A stretch of 8,652 nucleotides of DNA from Polynucleobacter meluiroseus. Lineage in GTDB: Bacteria > Pseudomonadota > Gammaproteobacteria > Burkholderiales > Burkholderiaceae. Below are positions 6,450-8,652 of the stretch, one piece after another. Location of the stretch: contig CALQED020000038.1 of NCBI GenBank assembly GCA_943329505.2, positions 1 to 8,652 of the forward strand, given 5' to 3'. Under the pieces are notes generated by a model that worked only from the letters and a program-made list of their open reading frames with translations, had not been told where the DNA came from and did not search any database. The stretch's first letter is position 1. Every line of letters starts with the position of its first letter. The position numbers and the translations under genes are program-made.

Positions 6450-6818
6450 ATGAAAACAATACAAGCAAGATTCATCGTAATCGCAGCCATTTTTTGTCTT
6501 ACGCAAAGTGCATTTGCACAAAAAGACCTCCCAGCGGATGATGCCAGCACCGCTGCTTTTGTAGAGCTCTGCAAAAACCCTGATGATCAAGAAGGCCGTA
6601 GTTTTTGTTTTGGCTTTGGTGAAGGGGTATATCAGACATATCTAGCAAATAGGAGTCCAAATACCAAGGTAACGATTTGCTTTGCAGACAAAAATGAAAC
6701 TCGCAATCAGATTTTGCAAAAATTCTTATCGTGGAATAAGGCTAATCCCCAATTCAATCAAGAGCGGGCTGCTAAAACCTTAATGCGATTCTTTGCGCAG
6801 AGTTATCCCTGTAAGTAG
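6450..6818 (+). CDS. Rap1a/Tai-like secreted four-cysteine protein
   Basis: Small periplasmic protein of 122 residues. A Sec signal peptide (1-23) ends in AFA before QKD. The mature part has Cys41, Cys53, Cys77 and Cys121, the spacing of the Rap1a/Tai family: ELC, CFGFGEGVYQTYL, VTICFAD, then a helix with the sequence W-N-K-A-N-P-Q and a final YPCK. These cysteines probably form two disulfides. Founding members are type VI secretion immunity proteins of Serratia, but many chromosomal relatives are not near effectors, and none is seen here, so an immunity role is not assumed. The ATG at 6450 gives the signal peptide; the same frame is open further upstream, to 6249, but that part overlaps the DUF3300 gene and encodes basic, non-homologous-looking sequence, so it was left out. 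The ribosome site is weak (AAGAA), fitting dependence on upstream translation. Confidence 0.85.
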   Translation: MKTIQARFIVIAAIFCLTQSAFAQKDLPADDASTAAFVELCKNPDDQEGRSFCFGFGEGVYQTYLANRSPNTKVTICFADKNETRNQILQKFLSWNKANPQFNQERAAKTLMRFFAQSYPCK

Positions 6819-6847
6819 TTTAATCAATAGGGGTATGAATCCTGATC

Positions 6848-6879
6848 AATAAAAAACCAGCCGAAGCTGGTTTTTTATT
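6848..6879. terminator. Bidirectional rho-independent terminator
   Basis: A perfect 14-bp stem (6848-6861 with 6866-6879) has a GC core CCAGC/GCTGG, a CGAA tetraloop, an A tract on the left and a T tract on the right. It reads as an intrinsic terminator on both strands. It lies 29 bases after the Rap1a-like stop and 24 bases after the stop of the convergent Bug receptor gene, so it ends both units. Confidence 0.95.
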
Positions 6880-6903
6880 TCCTACAAGTGCAACAAATCA
6901 AAC

Positions 6904-7893
6904 TTAGTCTGGAATATTCGCTTTACGAATCACTGGACCCCAAACGTTGATTTCGCTTTCAAGATGGTCTTTTAGCGCTTTGGCATTGATTTTGCTCGCA
7001 GGCACGATATCAATATTGGCATCTTCTAAACGCTTCTTCACGTCAGGAGAATTCAATGCTTTTTTCAGTGCTGCGTTGATCTTATCCAAAATTGGCTGAG
7101 GAGTACCTTTAGGAGCATAAACACCATGCCAAACCTTCACTTCAAAGCCTTTCATGCCTTGTTCATTGAGGGTTGGAACATTCGGAATAGCTGGCAAGCG
7201 CTTCATGGTAGTGGTGCCATACGCTTTGATGCGGCCATCCAGAATGTAAGGAATAGTTTGGGTTGTTTGGTCGCATAAGAGGTCAACCTGACCACCCAAA
7301 AGATCGGTAAGAGCAGGGCCAGTACCTTTATATGGAATGTTCGTCAGTTTGACACCTAAGCGACTTTGAAATAACAAGCCGCAGAGTTGTGAAACAGCAC
7401 CAGGACCAGCATTGGCCATCGTTACCTTTGCACCATTTGCCTTGATGTAAGCCTCGAGCTCTTTAAAGTTATTGGCTGGCAAATCTTTTTTACCTAGCAA
7501 CACCATTGGCACGTCAGCTACTTGACCAATGTACTCAAAGCTAGTCATTGGATCGTAAGGCAACTTGTCGTAGAGCGCATTGGCAGTCGCCATACCCATG
7601 TGGTGAATGTAGATGGTGTAACCATCTGGTGCTGCGCGAGCTACTTTAGTAGAGGCAATGGTGCCTCCTGCGCCGTTCACGTTTTCAACCACCACAGTTT
7701 GACCTAAAGCCTGACCCATTGGGACCGCAATTAAGCGCGCGATGGAGTCAGTGGGACCACCAGCTGCAAAAGGAACAACCAACTGAATGGATTTAGTTGG
7801 CCAGTCTTTTTGTGCCTGGGCAGATGTGCTGATCAGTGTGCCAGCTGCCATTGCAAGTGCAAGGCCTGCTAGGAAGGATTTTTTCAGATTCAA
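6904..7893 (-). CDS. Bug/TctC family tripartite tricarboxylate receptor (periplasmic solute-binding protein)
   Basis: Periplasmic binding protein of 329 residues, the family's usual length. A Sec signal spans about 1-28 (core 7-22, AQA end). The family's first ligand loop, VVPFAAGGPTDSIAR, is at 39-53, with VVVENVNGAGG at 67-77 and DGYT at 90-93. The second ligand-loop region, NAGPGAVSQL, is at 161-170, with IPYKGTGPALTDLLGG (186-201) and WHGVYAPKGTP (255-265). These proteins capture carboxylates, amides or related anions and, in some cases, deliver them to TctAB-type membrane subunits; no such subunits are in the window, as is common for orphan Bug receptors. The start is TTG, supported by AGGAGA six bases upstream and by no competing ATG before the signal peptide. 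The CitE-like gene 69 bases upstream suggests an organic acid substrate, which is inference. Confidence 0.95.
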   Translation of the reverse strand: MNLKKSFLAGLALAMAAGTLISTSAQAQKDWPTKSIQLVVPFAAGGPTDSIARLIAVPMGQALGQTVVVENVNGAGGTIASTKVARAAPDGYTIYIHHMGMATANALYDKLPYDPMTSFEYIGQVADVPMVLLGKKDLPANNFKELEAYIKANGAKVTMANAGPGAVSQLCGLLFQSRLGVKLTNIPYKGTGPALTDLLGGQVDLLCDQTTQTIPYILDGRIKAYGTTTMKRLPAIPNVPTLNEQGMKGFEVKVWHGVYAPKGTPQPILDKINAALKKALNSPDVKKRLEDANIDIVPASKINAKALKDHLESEINVWGPVIRKANIPD

Positions 7894-7904
7894 TTGAGTC
7901 TCCT
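7891..7904 (-). promoter_or_regulatory. AGGAGA ribosome site that fixes a TTG start for the Bug receptor
   Basis: On the minus strand AGGAGA (complement of 7899-7904) lies about six bases before TTG at 7893-7891. The TTG is directly followed by AATCTGAAAAAA, giving the basic start of a signal peptide (NLKKS). No ATG or GTG is placed as well. Confidence 0.85.
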
Positions 7905-7962
7905 GCTGTAGATTTAAGATGGTAATTTTGCCAGTATTTCTATATATATAACAGTCCTAAAA
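7894..7962 (-). other. Gap between CitE-like and Bug genes with AT-rich run and weak dyad
   Basis: Besides the ribosome site, this 69-base gap holds five TA repeats at 7941-7950 and an imperfect dyad, TGGTAATTTTGCCA, at 7920-7933 (TGG and CCA ends match, two inner pairs do not). The TA run could supply a -10 box for separate transcription of the Bug gene, but no good -35 is visible. Co-transcription from the CitE-like gene is the simpler reading, since no terminator intervenes. Confidence 0.4.
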
Positions 7963-8652
7963 CTAGTGTTTACCAGCAAGCATTAGGGTCTTTTGGGCTA
8001 ACAGCACCACTGGCCGATCTATCATTTTGCCATCTAGCTTGACTGCGCCCCCTTTTGATGCCCGATCGGCCTCTATGACTCTCTGAGCCCAGTGGATTTC
8101 TTCTTCAGTAGGCATAAATGCCGCCTTAACGATAGCGACCTGCTTGGGATGAATACATAGCTTTGCACCAAAACCCATCCTTTTAGCTCTCTCGGCATCA
8201 TCTGTAATCCGGGGTAAGTCATCAGTTGAAGGCGTAACCCCGTCAATAGGAGGGGCAATTTGGGCTAGGCGAGAGGCTAAAACGATTTGATAGCGCGCAG
8301 TTTGTAGTTCAGTTTCTTGCACATCACAAACCATTCCAAGGTCAGCTTGTAAATCTAAATTGCCTAGCGCTAGACGGAGCACTTGATTAGCATTAGCAAT
8401 TTCACGGAGGCGATCTAGACCAATCGCTGTTTCAATCATGGGAATGATGGCCGTATTAGGCAACACTAAGGCAGCGCCATTGATTTGATCGGCAGACTCG
8501 CTCTTGGGAATCAACAAGCAAGCCACCTGCAATTCTTGAGCGAGGATTAAATCAGCAGAATAAAAATGACTTCCTGGCGCGTTAGTTCGAATCACCAAGC
8601 GCTGTTTTTGTTCTGCAGAAAACTGAGACCATGCAGTACGAATGGCATTGCG
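7963..8652 (-). CDS. HpcH/HpaI aldolase / CitE-like lyase (partial, 5' end outside window)
   Basis: TIM-barrel C-C lyase of the CitE group, which cleaves or forms malyl-, citramalyl- or related CoA thioesters with Mg2+. The frame is open to the window edge, giving 229 residues; a TTG at 8598 could be mistaken for a start, but the preceding 18 codons read as family sequence. In the visible numbering, Arg22 (LVIRTN), Glu74 (IPMIETAIGL) and Asp100 (LALGNLDLQADLG) occupy the positions of the substrate-binding arginine and metal-binding acids of characterised CitE-like enzymes. Others are IPKSES (48-53), PPIDGVTP (134-141) and GFGAKLCIHPKQV (160-172), the last being the family's C-terminal signature. 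Spacing suggests about 40 residues are missing at the N-terminus. It lies upstream of the Bug receptor on the same strand. Members are often stand-alone and not part of citrate lyase; no citD or citF is seen, so the exact substrate is open. Confidence 0.92.
   Translation of the reverse strand, partial: RNAIRTAWSQFSAEQKQRLVIRTNAPGSHFYSADLILAQELQVACLLIPKSESADQINGAALVLPNTAIIPMIETAIGLDRLREIANANQVLRLALGNLDLQADLGMVCDVQETELQTARYQIVLASRLAQIAPPIDGVTPSTDDLPRITDDAERAKRMGFGAKLCIHPKQVAIVKAAFMPTEEEIHWAQRVIEADRASKGGAVKLDGKMIDRPVVLLAQKTLMLAGKH

Noticed and set aside
7920..7933. TGGTAATTTTGCCA as an operator
   Set aside because: Two of the seven pairs mismatch, and the TGG/CCA ends are common by chance; no regulator gene is nearby.
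8073..8258. Minus-strand open frame within the CitE-like gene
   Set aside because: Alternative frame of a clear HpcH/HpaI domain, without a ribosome site.
8598..8652. Starting the CitE-like gene at TTG 8598
   Set aside because: The frame stays open to the window edge and the extra 18 codons match the usual region before the conserved arginine; starting there would remove essential barrel elements.

Overview
The window looks like chromosomal DNA from a free-living freshwater betaproteobacterium of the Burkholderiaceae, most likely Polynucleobacter or a close relative. The reasons are moderate base composition (mid-40s % GC, judged by eye), a Bug-type solute receptor next to a CitE-like lyase, a flavocytochrome c sulfide dehydrogenase pair, compact spacing, and ATGA gene overlaps. 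This placement is inference; no rRNA or marker gene is present.

Layout. (1) 1-1341, minus strand: a two-gene operon of a monohaem cytochrome c followed by the flavoprotein of a flavocytochrome c sulfide dehydrogenase (FCSD), which runs off the left edge. Together they would oxidise sulfide in the periplasm and pass electrons to cytochrome c. (2) 1342-1498: a divergent control region holding three perfect short inverted repeats, one of them abutting the next start codon. (3) 1499-5114, plus strand: three genes joined by 4-base ATGA overlaps. They encode an ArnT/PMT-type membrane glycosyltransferase, a membrane-anchored sialidase-like (Asp-box) protein and a small polytopic membrane protein of unknown function. 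This is the least understood part of the window and looks like one envelope-glycan cassette. (4) 5198-6818, plus strand: a DUF3300 lipoprotein and a Rap1a/Tai-like secreted four-cysteine protein, 22 bases apart. (5) 6848-6879: a strong bidirectional terminator between convergent units. (6) 6904-8652, minus strand: a HpcH/HpaI-CitE family lyase (5' end outside the window) followed by a Bug/TctC periplasmic receptor with a TTG start, probably one carboxylate uptake and catabolism operon.

Overall most of the window is envelope or periplasmic: six of the eight genes encode exported proteins or proteins with an N-terminal signal or anchor, one encodes a multi-pass membrane protein without an obvious signal, and only the CitE-like lyase looks cytosolic. 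There are no RNA genes, mobile elements or CRISPR arrays. The best leads for something undescribed are the coupled glycosyltransferase/sialidase-like/membrane-protein cassette and the unusual dyad-rich, SD-less start in front of it.
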